Assembly: GCA_963726005.1 (NCBI GenBank)
Contig: CAVSAT010000002.1
Coordinates: 372,001-436,000, forward strand
Reading direction: 5' to 3'
DNA length: 64,000 bases
From: Bog-473 sp963726005
GTDB taxonomy: Bacteria > Actinomycetota > Acidimicrobiia > Acidimicrobiales > RAAP-2
The position numbers were made by a program, and so were the translations under genes. The notes under the pieces were generated by a model. It ran no database searches. It worked only from the letters and a program-made list of their open reading frames with translations, and was not told where the DNA came from. Positions 8,864 through 18,286 of this stretch are shown here, piece after piece; the stretch's first letter is position 1; each line of letters starts with the position of its first letter.

Positions 8864-10527
8864 ATGGTCTCGAAATTCGATCGGCGCACGCTGCTGGCGG
8901 GCGGGGCCGCCGCGGCGGCGGGCATGGCGGGGGCATCGGCCATGGGGTCGGGCTGGGACACGCTGGCCGGGGCAGTCACCAACGGCCCCGGGCGCAACGG
9001 CGTCACGAAGCAGACCCCGAAGAAGGGGGGCTCACTGACCTTCGGCGTCGACGCCGAGGAGCAGGGCTTCGACCCCACCCAGGCCCGCTTCGACGAGGTG
9101 GGCGTCATGTACGCCCGCACCGTGTTCGACCCGCTGACCATCGTGCTCGCCAACGGCGACTGGGCCCCCTACCTGGCCGAGTCGGTGGTGCCGAACGCCT
9201 CGTACACCACGTGGACCGTGACCCTGCGGCCCAACCTCGTGTTCCACGACGGGACGCCGTGCAACGGCGCCGCGCTGCTGGCCAACTTCGAGGCGCACGC
9301 CAAGTCACTGCTCACGGGCGTCGTCATCAACCCCACGCTGCAGTCGATCACCCAGACGGGCCCCCTCTCGGTCGCCATCTCGTTCAAGTCGCCGTGGGCG
9401 CCCTTCCCCTACTACCTGGCCGGGGGCATCGGCGGCCAGATCGCCTACGTCGTTGCGCCGTCGATGCTGGCCAACCCCAACGGCACCTCGCACCCGGTGG
9501 GGACGGGGCCCTTCGTGTTCAAGGAGTGGATCCCCAACGACCACTTCACGGCGACCGCCAACCCCAGTTACTGGCGCCCGGGTTGCCGCTACCTGTCCCA
9601 GATCACCTTCAAGCCGATCCCCGACGAGGCGGCACGCGCCGAGGCGCTCAAGTCGGGCACCATCGACCTCCTGGTCACCGACACGCCCCAGCTCATCGTC
9701 CAGTTCCGCGGCAACCGCAGCTACTCCTACATCGACGACAGCACGCATCTGGCCGGCGAGCCCGACATGAACTGCGTCCAACTCAACTGCCTGGCGACGA
9801 AACCGTTCAACAACCCCTCGCTCCGCCGCGCCGCGGCCATGGCCATCAACCGCAACCAGTACGCCAGGGTCATCGACCAGAACGTCCTCCCGGTGAGCAA
9901 CGGCCTCTTCGTGCCCGGATCGCCGTACTACTCGACGACCTCGTATCCGGCCTACAACCCCACGCAGGCCAAGAGCCTGGTGCAGCAGGCCGCGAGGCAG
10001 AACGGAGGCCCGATCTCCTTCACGCTCGCCGGCGACCAACTCACCGGCGGCCGTCCGGGCGCAGGAGTACCTCCAGCAGGCCTTCCAGTCGGTCGGCTTC
10101 CAGGTGAAGGCGACCATCTTCGAGCAGAACCAGCTCATCAACAACGCGCTGGCGGGTGTGTACGAGGCGACCGGCTGGCGCCAGTTCGGGGCGGTGGACC
10201 CGGACCTCAACTACATCTTCTGGAGCACGACGACGGTCACCGGCGCGTTGTCCATCAACATGGCCCGCAACGCCGACTCGACGATCGAGACGGCGCTCCT
10301 GGCCGGGCGCGCCAGCACCCAGGCCAGCACCAGGGCGGCTGCCTACAAGACGGTCAACAAACGTCTCGCCCTCGATCTCCCGTACCTGTGGACGGACCGG
10401 GCGGTCTGGGCGATCGTCGAGCACCCCGAAGGTGCAGAACTTCAACAACCCGACCACGCCGCAGGGCCAGCAGGCCTTTGGCATGATCGGGGGTTCCATC
10501 TGGCCCACACAGATCTGGATCAGCTGA
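8864..10527 (+). CDS. ABC transporter substrate-binding protein, family 5 (two frameshifts)
   Basis: Extracytoplasmic peptide/oligopeptide- or nickel-type binding protein of the DppA/OppA class (solute-binding family 5). The ATG at 8864-8866 follows a strong AGGGAGGA site. The N-terminus is Tat-like (FDRRTLLAGG then an Ala-rich h-region to about residue 26). The mature part has ARTVFDPLT, VFHDGTP and the IAYVVAPSML...GTGPFVFKEW region typical of the family. The frame must shift near 10045 (after LAGDQLTG) and near 10427 (EHP to KVQNFNN) to reach the natural stop at 10525-10527. Each shift is a one-base insertion, the second in a C run. No permease or ATPase gene is nearby, so its transporter partners must be elsewhere. 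Confidence 0.85.
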
Positions 10528-10538
10528 GCGGGAGGCTG

Positions 10539-11222
10539 ATGAGCGGGCGCATCCTGGTTGTCGAGGACGATGAGCGCATCAGGTCCTCCATGCGGCTCGC
10601 CCTGGAAGGCGAGGGCTACGAGGTAAAGGACGCCGCCAGCGCCGAGGAAGGCCTCGACTTGTTCGCCGAGGCGCCGACCGACGTTGCCCTGATCGACTTG
10701 ATGCTGCCCGGCATGGACGGCTTCGAGTGCTGTCGGGCACTTCGGCGCAGCAGCGCCGTGCCCATCATCATCGTGACGGCGCGCTCCGACACCCACGACG
10801 TCGTGGCCGGACTGGAGGCGGGGGCCGACGACTACGTCACGAAGCCGTTCGTCGCCAAGGAGCTGGCGGCGCGCATCCGCGCCCTCCTCCGCCGCGCCCG
10901 GCCGGCCGAGGAGGAGCCCGGGGCGCTCACGTTCGGGGATCTCCAGCTCCTGCCCGAGCAGGGGGTGCTCCGACGCCTCAACGGCGACGAGGTCCACTGC
11001 ACCCGGACCGAGTTCCGCCTGCTGTGCGAACTGGCGGCCAGCCCGAACAAGGTGTTGAGCCGCGAGCAGCTTCTGGACCGCGTCTGGGGTTACGACTACT
11101 TCGGCGACGGTCGCCTCGTGGACGTCCACATCCGGCGCTTGCGCACCAAGGTCGAGGCGGACCCTGCGGTGCCTCAGCACATCCTCACGGTGAGGGGCAT
11201 GGGCTACAAGCTGGTGCCCTGA
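10539..11222 (+). CDS. OmpR/PhoB-family response regulator (MtrA-like)
   Basis: Two-component response regulator of 227 residues. The receiver domain has the acidic pocket E9-D10-D11, the phosphoacceptor D53 in LIDLMLPGMDG, T80 and K102 (TKPF). A winged-helix output domain follows (RTEFRLLCELA, DVHIRRLRTKVE, GMGYKLVP). The ATG at 10539-10541 follows GGGAGG. The gene is one base from the histidine kinase and two genes from a GerMN lipoprotein, which reproduces the mtrA-mtrB-lpqB order of actinobacteria (cell-envelope and division control). The sequence identity of MtrA itself is inferred from this context. Confidence 0.9.
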   Translation: MSGRILVVEDDERIRSSMRLALEGEGYEVKDAASAEEGLDLFAEAPTDVALIDLMLPGMDGFECCRALRRSSAVPIIIVTARSDTHDVVAGLEAGADDYVTKPFVAKELAARIRALLRRARPAEEEPGALTFGDLQLLPEQGVLRRLNGDEVHCTRTEFRLLCELAASPNKVLSREQLLDRVWGYDYFGDGRLVDVHIRRLRTKVEADPAVPQHILTVRGMGYKLVP

Positions 11223-11223
11223 C

Positions 11224-12650
11224 ATGAAGCTGGGCATCGGCGCCCGCATCACGGCCGTCTTCGGCCTCGGGGCACTGATGCTCTCCATCTTGATGGGCGG
11301 GCTGGCGTACTTCACGGTCCGCCACTTCCTCCTCGCCGGCCGCGAGTCGGCCGCGCAGCAACAGGCCTTCGCCAATGCCGTGCTCGTGCGGAGCTACCTC
11401 CAGTCCGGCGAGACCCGGTACGTCACGCTCCTCACCTCCATCGACGCCGGGACCAACGCCCACTCCGTCCTGTACCACCAGTCCAAGGCCTACGTGTCCT
11501 CCTTGTCGGTGAACGCCTCGTCCCTCCCCCCCGAGCTGCGCAAGGTCGTGCGGGCCGGCACCACCGCCACACAGACCTACCGCACGCCGCAGGGGACGGC
11601 CGAGATCGTGGTCGGGGTACCCGTGCCCTCCGAGCACGCCGTCCTACTTCGAGGTGTTCGACCTGTCCGACCTCGACCACACGCTGCGCGTCCTCGGGCT
11701 GACCCTCTTCGGAGCCGGCGTCGTCACGACCCTCCTCGGCGTCGCGACTCGGCCGCTTCGCCAGCGTCCGCTCGCTGCGACCGCTGGCCGACGTGTCGCG
11801 GGCGGCCGGTGCGATCGCCGGTGGCGACCTGGACACCCGCCTCGACCCCGACGCGGCGGATCCCGACCTCGAAGGCCTCACCAACTCCTTCAACACCATG
11901 GTCGACCAACTCCAGGAGCGCATCGAGCGCGAGGCACGGTTCAACTCCGACGTGAGCCACGAGCTGCGCTCCCCGCTCACGACCCTGGGTGCCTCCCTCG
12001 AGGTGCTCGAGGCGGACCGTGACAAGCTGCCGGTCCGCTCGCAGCGGGCGCTCCAGCTGCTCGGCGACGACCTCCGGCGCTTCCAGCGCATGGTGGCGGA
12101 CCTGCTCGAGATGTCGCGGGCGGATGCGGGCTCCGTCGACGTCTTCCTCGAGGAGGTGAACGTCTCCGAGCTGGTGCAGCGCTCGGTCGAGACGGGGATG
12201 GGGCACATGGACGGGCAGCGCCACGGCGCGCCGCCCGAGGTCTGCATCGACCCCGCGGTGGGCACGTGGCGGGTGGGCGTCGACAAGCGTCGCTTCGAGC
12301 GTGTCATGGTCAACCTCATGGAGAACGCCGACCACTACGGGGGCGGGGTGACCGAGATCGCGGTGGGGCCGGGCGGCGGCGAGAACGTCGACGTGAGCGT
12401 CGACGACGCGGGACCCGGCATCGACCCCGCCGAACGGGCCAAGGTGTTCGAGCGCTTCTACCGCGGCTCGGCGTCGGGGCGGCGCGGCACGGGCACCGGC
12501 AGCGGCTTGGGCCTCGCGCTCGTCGCCGAGCACATGCGGGTCATGCACGGAAGCGTCCGCGTCGAGTCCTCCGCCGCGGGTGGCGCGCGGTTCGTGCTCA
12601 CGCTCCCGGTGCTCCCGAACGGGAACGGGCCCGAGGGTGATGAGGCGTGA
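11224..12650 (+). CDS. sensor histidine kinase, MtrB-like (two frameshifts)
   Basis: Membrane sensor kinase paired with the upstream regulator. In order: a membrane segment near residues 10-33 (ITAVFGLGALMLSILMGG), an extracytoplasmic sensor region, a second membrane segment (VLGLTLFGAGVVTTLLG), HAMP, the H box FNSDVSHELRSPLTTL, the N box VMVNLMENADHYG, and ATP-binding VDDAGPGID and GTGTGSGLGLALV. The frame shifts near 11645 (VLLRG should read VYFEVFD) and near 11755 (ATRPLRQ should read GRFASVRSLRP). Each shift is a one-base insertion, and the corrected length is about 475 residues. The start ATG follows the regulator's stop by one base. An intact kinase is likely in the organism. Confidence 0.88.
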
Positions 12651-13228
12651 GGCTCCGCATCGCAGTGCCCGCCTTCCTCGTTGTGGCCTTCGTCGCCGCG
12701 GGCTGCGCCATCCCGACGCAGAACGCGCCGAGCCCCATCCCCTCGTCGAAGGTGCCCTTCGACCTTCTGAATCCGCACCCGCCCACGACCACGACGACGC
12801 AGCCGAAGGCCTTTGTGCCGGTCAAGGTGTTCTTCCTCAACTCGAGTAACCAGCTGGAGCCGGCGGCGCGCGTCGTGGCCTCGCCCGCTCCGCTGAGCTC
12901 CATCATCACGGCCATGTTGGCGGGCCCGACGAGCGCCGAGGTCGCCAACGGCGTCGTCACCGCCATTCCGGGCAACGTCACGGTCCTGTCGATCACGACG
13001 CAGGGCAGTGTCGTGACCGTGAACATGAACACGGCCTTCGGGCAGATCACCGGGAACAACACGGAGTTGGCCGTGGCGCAGATCGTGGCCACCGTCGCCA
13101 CCGAGAACGGACTGGCGACCGGCGTCATCTTCGAGATCGACGGTCAGCGCACCAGCGTCCCGATCGCCAACGGCTCGCAGGTCGCCGGACCCGTCTACCT
13201 CATTGAGTTTCTCAACGTCGCGCCCTGA
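12647..13228 (+). CDS. GerMN-domain lipoprotein (LpqB-like, short)
   Basis: Secreted lipoprotein of 193 residues. The signal peptide MRLRIAVPAFLVVAFVAAGC has the lipidated Cys at residue 20, followed by a Pro/Thr linker. A single GerMN (sporulation/germination-like) domain then covers about residues 60-190 (VKVFFLNSS, LAGPTSAEVANGVVTAIP, VTVNMNTAFG). The GTG at 12647-12649 overlaps the kinase TGA, so it is translationally coupled. In mycobacteria LpqB modulates MtrB and is much longer, with a propeller domain. This version has only the GerMN part. A role as an accessory to the two-component system is inferred from position. Confidence 0.8.
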   Translation: MRLRIAVPAFLVVAFVAAGCAIPTQNAPSPIPSSKVPFDLLNPHPPTTTTTQPKAFVPVKVFFLNSSNQLEPAARVVASPAPLSSIITAMLAGPTSAEVANGVVTAIPGNVTVLSITTQGSVVTVNMNTAFGQITGNNTELAVAQIVATVATENGLATGVIFEIDGQRTSVPIANGSQVAGPVYLIEFLNVAP

Positions 13229-13246
13229 GCGGGGCGGCGGACCGGA

Positions 13247-13618
13247 TCAGCCGGCGTGCTCGACGTCGCGGCGCCAGGGCACGCGTGGCGCGCCCGACCA
13301 AAGGTGCTCGAGATCGTAGTAATCGCGTGTCTCTTGCAAGAAGACGTGCGCAATGAAGTCGCCGTAGTCCATCAGCACCCAGGTGGCGTCGGCCAGCCCC
13401 TCGGTCCGCAGCGGGGCGACGCCGTGGGCCTCCTTCACACCCTTTTCGATCTCCTCGACGAGAGTGCGCACGTGACGCGTGTTCGATGCACTGGTGATGA
13501 CGAACGCGTCGACGATGCCGAAGAGCTCCTCCATCGCGAGCACCACCGTGTCGAGCCCGAGCTTGGCATCCGCGGACTCGGCCGCGGTGGTCACGGCCGG
13601 CGGCAGCTGGACGTGCAC
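13247..13618 (-). CDS. rsfS: ribosome silencing factor RsfS
   Basis: Binds ribosomal protein L14 and blocks subunit joining during starvation. The 123-residue product shows the family core: GLDTVVLAMEELFGIVDAFV, SNTRHVRTLVEEIEKGVKE and DATWVLMDYGDFIAHVF, then ETRDYYDLEHLW. The start is taken as the GTG at 13616-13618; the ribosome binding site is weak (AGGG). It lies 14 bases after a small membrane-protein gene and nadD, the usual nadD-rsfS neighbourhood. It converges on the GerMN lipoprotein gene with only 18 bases between stops. Confidence 0.9.
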   Translation of the reverse strand: MHVQLPPAVTTAAESADAKLGLDTVVLAMEELFGIVDAFVITSASNTRHVRTLVEEIEKGVKEAHGVAPLRTEGLADATWVLMDYGDFIAHVFLQETRDYYDLEHLWSGAPRVPWRRDVEHAG

Positions 13619-13632
13619 GTCCAACCCTGGGG

Positions 13633-13836
13633 TCAATGGAGCACGTCCAGGATCCCTACGGTGAGCCCGAAAGCGCCGACGAGGAGGGAGCACGCTGCGA
13701 CGGCCCAACGCTGGCGAGACCGTCGCGCCAGCTTCTGCTCCGCCCGACGATCGGCCCGGCGCTGGACGCGGTCTGGCGGGGCGCCCGCATTGGGACTCTC
13801 CGACAGCTCCGTCCACTCGGCCGGCATGGCGCTCAT
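13633..13836 (-). CDS. small single-span membrane protein of unknown function
   Basis: A 67-residue protein with an Arg-rich soluble N-terminal half (RVQRRADRRAEQKLARRSRQR) [21 residues shortened: Arg cluster about residues 23-42] and one membrane helix at about residues 44-66 (WAVAACSLLVGAFGLTVGIL). The ATG at 13834-13836 directly abuts the nadD TAG (13837-13839). The codon use fits the neighbours, and the positive-inside rule puts the N-terminus in the cytoplasm. I do not recognise a family. In other actinobacteria a LytR-type gene can occupy this nadD-rsfS gap. Confidence 0.6.
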   Translation of the reverse strand: MSAMPAEWTELSESPNAGAPPDRVQRRADRRAEQKLARRSRQRWAVAACSLLVGAFGLTVGILDVLH

Positions 13837-14451
13837 CTAGGAGACAGCGTACAGACCGCGGCGGTGGATGCAACGGATCACCGCCTCGGGGACCATGCCC
13901 TCGACCGACCGGCCCGACGCCAGCAGGTCACGAACGTCCGAGCTCGAGACCGCCACCTGCGGGCCGTCGACCCGGACCACGCGCCACCCCGGACCGGGCG
14001 CGGGGGCGACGCCCGTCGGACGGGACACCACCGCCAGGGTGACCAGCCGCCGGAGATCCTCGACGCGGTGCCATGACGCCAGCTCGGGGACCAGGTCGGC
14101 GCCCACGACGAGGAACAATTCGGCCGCGAGCCCCGCCTCGAGCGTGGCGGCCCGGACCGCCTCGGCCGTGTCGACCGAGTAGCTCGGGCCACCCCGGTCG
14201 ATCTCGAGCCGGCTCACCTCGGCACCCGGGATCTCGCCGGCCAGGGCCTCGGTGAGGGCGTACCTGTCCTCGGCGGGGGAGATCGCCCGCTGCCCCGACT
14301 TCTGCCACGGGTCGTTGGCCACGACGAGCAGCAACCGGTCGAGGCCGACCTGCTCGATGACGGCCCGCGCGGCGGCCACGTGCCCGGCGTGCGGGGGGTC
14401 GAAGGTCCCCCCGAGGATCCCGATGCGGGCGGGGGGCTCAGGTGCCGGCAA
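13837..14451 (-). CDS. nadD: nicotinate-nucleotide adenylyltransferase
   Basis: Adenylates nicotinate mononucleotide in NAD synthesis. The 204-residue protein has the nucleotidyltransferase signature GGTFDPPHAGH near residues 14-24, LLLVVANDPWQKS, ELFLVVGADLVPELASWHR and the C-terminal SSSDVRDLLASG motif. The start is a TTG at 14449-14451, which overlaps the end of the oxidoreductase gene by 14 bases. No ATG or GTG precedes GILGGTFDP, so the start is uncertain by a few codons. In many actinobacteria nadD follows proA directly. Here about 12 kb of other genes intervene. Confidence 0.93.
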   Translation of the reverse strand: MPAPEPPARIGILGGTFDPPHAGHVAAARAVIEQVGLDRLLLVVANDPWQKSGQRAISPAEDRYALTEALAGEIPGAEVSRLEIDRGGPSYSVDTAEAVRAATLEAGLAAELFLVVGADLVPELASWHRVEDLRRLVTLAVVSRPTGVAPAPGPGWRVVRVDGPQVAVSSSDVRDLLASGRSVEGMVPEAVIRCIHRRGLYAVS

Positions 14452-15368
14452 GCTGTGCGATCACGGGCGCCAATGCGTCCATCTCGGGCTCGTGCACGAC
14501 GATGTTGCTGAAGCCGAGCGCGTGACGCCGCTGCTGCAGCGTGTCGACGATTTCGCTCGCCGAGCCGATGAGGGCGATGGGCGCGGCGCGCAGCTGCTCC
14601 GGCGTCAGAGCGAAGAGGGCGGCGAGCGACGCGGACACCTCGGCTGCGTTCGGGACGACCTGGACCGTCGCGGTCCAGCACTGGAATTCGAGATCATCGG
14701 CGCGCTCGCCCGCCGCGTCCCTGGCCCAGCGGACCCGGTCGGCGTACTTGTCGACCACCGACTCGGCCGCCACCTCGGGACCGACGGAGCCGGCGGCGAG
14801 GCTCGGCACGATGCTCACGGTCGTCGGCGTAGCGGCCGGCCAGCGTCAGGATGCGTCGGCTGCCGCCGCCGATGACGAGCGGGGGGCCCCCAGGCGTCAC
14901 GGGCGCCGGCGATGCGACCGCGTCCTCCACGCGGTAGTGCTCCCCGCTGAAGGTGGCACTCCCGGTCCGCCACATGGTGCGCATGATCTCGAGGCTCTCG
15001 GCCAGCCGTGCCACCCGCACCGACGGCGGCTCCATCGGGATCCCCGAATGTGCATAGTCGGTCGCCAACCAGCCGGCGCCCATGCCGAACTCGAAGCGGC
15101 CGCCGCTCACCACGTCGAGGGTGGCCGCCTCCTTGGCGAGGACCAGCGGGTGCCGGAAGTCGTTGTCGAGGACGAGCGTCCCGACGCGCAGTGTCGTCGT
15201 GGCTTCGGCCGCGACGGTGAGGGCGACCATCGGCGCCCATTGGTCGTCGAGGTGATCGGGGACGTAGAGGGTCGAATAGCCGAGATCTTCGGTCTTTCGC
15301 GCCAGATCCCGCCACGCAGCAGGGGAGGCTGCCCCCGAGGCCTGGAGGGCGAACCTGAAGGCGGCCAT
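14438..15368 (-). CDS. LLM-class, probably F420-dependent, oxidoreductase (one-base frameshift near 14820)
   Basis: Luciferase-like TIM-barrel oxidoreductase. The N-terminal part (KTEDLGYSTLYVPDHL, TTLRVGTLVLDNDFRHP, GRFEFGMGAGW, GGPPLVIGGGSRRIL) and C-terminal part (VVPNAAEVSASL, APIALIGSASEIVDTLQ) are in two frames. Removing one C at about 14820 joins them (ADD-VSIVPSLAAG), and the 931-base span is 3n+1. The length of about 309 residues and the pattern fit the F420-using branch rather than bacterial luciferase, but the cofactor is inferred. The ATG at 15366-15368 sits eight bases after a TAGGAT box with no ribosome binding site, so it is probably leaderless. It is divergent from aroF. Confidence 0.82.
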
Positions 15369-15376
15369 GAGGGGCG

Positions 15377-15382
15377 ATCCTA
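15377..15382 (-). promoter_or_regulatory. -10 box of the LLM oxidoreductase gene (leaderless start)
   Basis: TAGGAT lies eight bases upstream of the ATG at 15368, too close for a ribosome binding site. It is back-to-back with the aroF box on the other strand. Confidence 0.65.
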
Positions 15383-15388
15383 CGGCGT

Positions 15389-15394
15389 TAACCT
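15389..15394 (+). promoter_or_regulatory. -10 box of aroF (leaderless start)
   Basis: TAACCT lies six bases before the GTG at 15401. No Shine-Dalgarno sequence fits between, so transcription probably begins at or next to the start codon. Confidence 0.65.
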
Positions 15395-15400
15395 GGTGCG

Positions 15401-16760
15401 GTGACGAGCCACCCCGACGACGCCTCTTGGAGCCCCGCGTCCTGGCGGATGTTCCCCGCGGCGCAGCAGCCGGAGTGGCCCGACGCGGACGCCCTCAAGA
15501 AGGCGGAGGCGCGGCTGACCACGCTTCCTCCCCTCGTCTTCGCCGGCGAGGCGCGCCACCTCACCGCGCAGCTCGCTGACGTGGCCAACGGCAACGCCTT
15601 CCTGCTCCAGGCCGGTGACTGCGCCGAGTCGTTCGCCGAATTCACCGCCGACTCCATCCGGGACAAGCTCAAGATCATTCTGCAGATGGCGGTGGCCCTG
15701 ACCTACGCCGCGGGCGTGCCGGTCGTGAAGGTGGGCCGCATCGCCGGGCAGTTCGCCAAGCCGCGCTCGGTCGGCACGGAACGGGTGGGCGACCTCGAAC
15801 TGCAGTCGTTCCGCGGCCACATGGTCAACGACGAGGCGTTCGAGGTCGAGGCACGCAGGCCGGACCCTGACCGCCTGGTGGCCGCGTACCAGCAGTCGGC
15901 CTCGACCTTGAACCTGCTGCGCGCCTTCACGAAGGGCGGCTTCGCCGACCTGTCGCAGGTGCACCTCTGGAACCAGCAGTTCGTCGCGTCGTCCGCCGAA
16001 GGGTTGCGCTACGAGCGGATCGCCTCGGAGATCGATCGCGCCCTGCGCTTCATGGCCGCCTGCGGCATCGATCTCGGTGCCGAGGAAGGGCTGCACGAGG
16101 TCGACTTCTGGACCAGTCACGAGGCCCTGATCCTCCCCTACGAGGAGTGCCTCACCCGCGTGGACTCCCTCACGGGCGACTGGTACGACTGCTCGGCCCA
16201 CATGGTCTGGGTGGGCGACCGCACCCGCCAGCTCGACGGCGCCCACCTCGAGTTCCTCTCGGGCATCAACAACCCGGTGGGGGCCAAGGTCGGGCCGACC
16301 TGCACCCCCGAGGAGGTCGTGGCGATCTGCGGGCGCCTCAACCCCGATCGCCTCCCGGGCCGGCTCACCCTCATCACCAGGTTCGGGGCCGACAGGATCG
16401 AGGCCTCGCTGCCGCCGATCGTGCGGGCCGTCGAGGCCGAGGGCCATCCGGTCGTGTGGGTCTGCGACCCGATGCACGGGAACACCTTCACCAGCGAAGG
16501 CGGGCACAAGACCCGCCGCTTCGACGACATCTTGGCCGAGCTGCGGTCGTTCTTCGACGTCCACCGCGACGAGGGGAGCTGGCCCGGCGGGGTGCACGTG
16601 GAACTGACCGGCGACGACGTGACCGAGTGCCTGGGAGGTGCCGAGGAGATCCTCGAGGGCGATCTCGGCGCGCGCTACACGACGACGTGCGACCCGCGGC
16701 TCAACGCTCGCCAGTCGCTCGACCTAGCGTTCCGCGTGGCGGAATTCCTGCAGAAGTTGA
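15401..16760 (+). CDS. aroF: class II 3-deoxy-D-arabino-heptulosonate 7-phosphate (DAHP) synthase
   Basis: First enzyme of the shikimate pathway, condensing PEP and erythrose 4-phosphate. Class II hallmarks are all present: LPPLVFAGEARHL, FLLQAGDCAESF, GVPVVKVGRIAGQFAKPRS, ALILPYEE, SGINNPVGAKVGPT, WVCDPMHGNT and the C-terminal CDPRLNARQSLDLAFRVAEFLQ. As written, the frame runs on into the next gene. Removing one T near 16757 ends the protein at FLQK with TGA 16758-16760, at about 452 residues. The GTG start is leaderless. A single insertion at the very end suggests a sequence error rather than a real fusion with the following secreted protein. Confidence 0.93.
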
Positions 16761-18286
16761 TCCGCCGCCTCGCTCTCGCCGTGCTGGTGACGGCGCTCCC
16801 ACTTCTGGCCCTCATGGCGAGTGGCCGTCACCACGGGCGCCCCGCCGGCGGCCGCCGCCACGCACGACCACGGCGTACTGGTTCGTTGCCACGGACGGAG
16901 GGATCTTCAGCTTCGGCGGCGCGCCGTTCTACGGGTCGACGGGCAGCATGGTGCTCAACAAGCCGATCGTCGGCATGGCCGCCACCGCCCGATGGCGGCG
17001 GGCTACTGGCTGGTGGCCTCCGACGGCGGGATCTTCTCCTACGGGGACGCTCGGTTCTACGGCAGCACGGGCAGCATGACGCTCAACAAGCCGATCGTGG
17101 GGATGGCGTCCGACGCCCGATGGCAAGGGCTACTGGCTGGTGGCCTCTGACGGCGGGATCTTCAGCTACGGCGATGCCGCGGTTCTACGGCAGCACGGGC
17201 AGCATGACGCTCAACAGGCCGGTGGTGGGGATGGCCGCGACCCCCAGTGGCAACGGGTACTGGCTCGTCGCATCGGACGGCGGGATCTTCAGCTACGGCG
17301 ACGGCCGTTCCACGGGAGCACCGGCAGCCTCGTGCTGAACAAGCCTGTCATCGGCATGATCACGGGTCCGAGCGGAGCCGGCTACTTCCTCGTCGCCTCG
17401 GACGGAGGGATCTTCAGCTTCGGCACCGCGCCGTTCTTCGGGTCGCTCGGCGGCCTGCCACTCAAGCACCCCATCGCAGCGGCAACGGCTCTCCCCGACG
17501 GCAGCGGATACTGGTTCTCCGACACCGCCGGTCTCGTTTCCAACTTCGGCGCGGCGAAGTACTTCGGCTCGGCACCCTCGCCACTGAACCGACCCATCGT
17601 CGGCATGGCCGACGCGCCGGGCAGCGGGGCCTTCGTCGGGGGCACCTACCCGTCGGGTGCGTACGGCTACGACATCAGCGTCTACCAGTGTTCGACCTTC
17701 CCACTCGGGGCTCCACGAGATCGGCATCGTGCAGGTGGACGGAAGCTCGTCGGGCAACACGAACCCTTGCCTGGCCCAGGAGGCGTCGTGGGCCGGTGGC
17801 GGGTTGAACCTCTACACGTACCTGACCTACGGCACCTCGACCACCAGCGAGCCGGGATGCAACGGCGACACTTCCTGTAACGCCGGCTACCAGGCGGGCC
17901 TCTCCGCCTACAACGATGCGCAGACCGCGGGAGCCGGCTCGACCACCATTCCGTGGTGGCTCGACGTGGAGACGGCCGGCGCCAACTGGTCGGGCAATCT
18001 GACCGAGAACGCGCAATTCGTCCAGGGCGCCCTCAACGCGCTCCACGAGTCCGAGGGGATCCCGAACGTCGGCATCTACGCCAGCCCGGCCGTGTGGAAC
18101 ACCATCGTGGGTGACTACACGCCGTCGGTGCCCTACTGGATGGCCGACTACCTCGCGTCGCCGAGCGGGCCGGGCTCGTGTGCGGATTACCAGAACTGGG
18201 TGACCAACCACGGCGCCCAGTTGCCGGGACCCCCCCAGATCGTGCAGTACGACAGTCAGCAGTACGACATGGACTACGCCTGCTAG
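16757..18286 (+). CDS. secreted protein: six 42-residue repeats plus GH25-like C-terminal domain (multiple frameshifts)
   Basis: Probably exported. The signal peptide (LIRRLALAVLVTALPLLALMA) [h-region about residues 5-21] follows a TTG start that overlaps the aroF stop as TTGA. Six repeats of consensus GYWLVASDGGIFSYGDA-FYGSTG follow, with -LN-PIVGMA at the end of each. The C-terminal 200 residues begin YGYDISVYQC and contain WWLDVETAGANW, GALNALHESEG, PNVGIYASPAVW and YWMADYL, which resemble GH25-like glycosidase barrels. About seven one- or two-base shifts are needed (near 16820, 16872, 16990, 17125, 17178, 17305 and 17705). Substrate is unknown; peptidoglycan or exopolysaccharide is a guess. 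The repeat module reappears at 57-59 kb. Confidence 0.7.
16873..17640 (+). repeat. tandem 126-base coding repeat, six copies
   Basis: Successive copies of the Tyr-Trp (or Tyr-Phe) codons that open each unit begin at 16876, 17004, 17131, 17258, 17383 and 17509. The spacings are 128, 127, 127, 125 and 126 bases. The expected unit is 126 bases (42 codons), so the departures mark the indels that break the frame. Confidence 0.85.
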
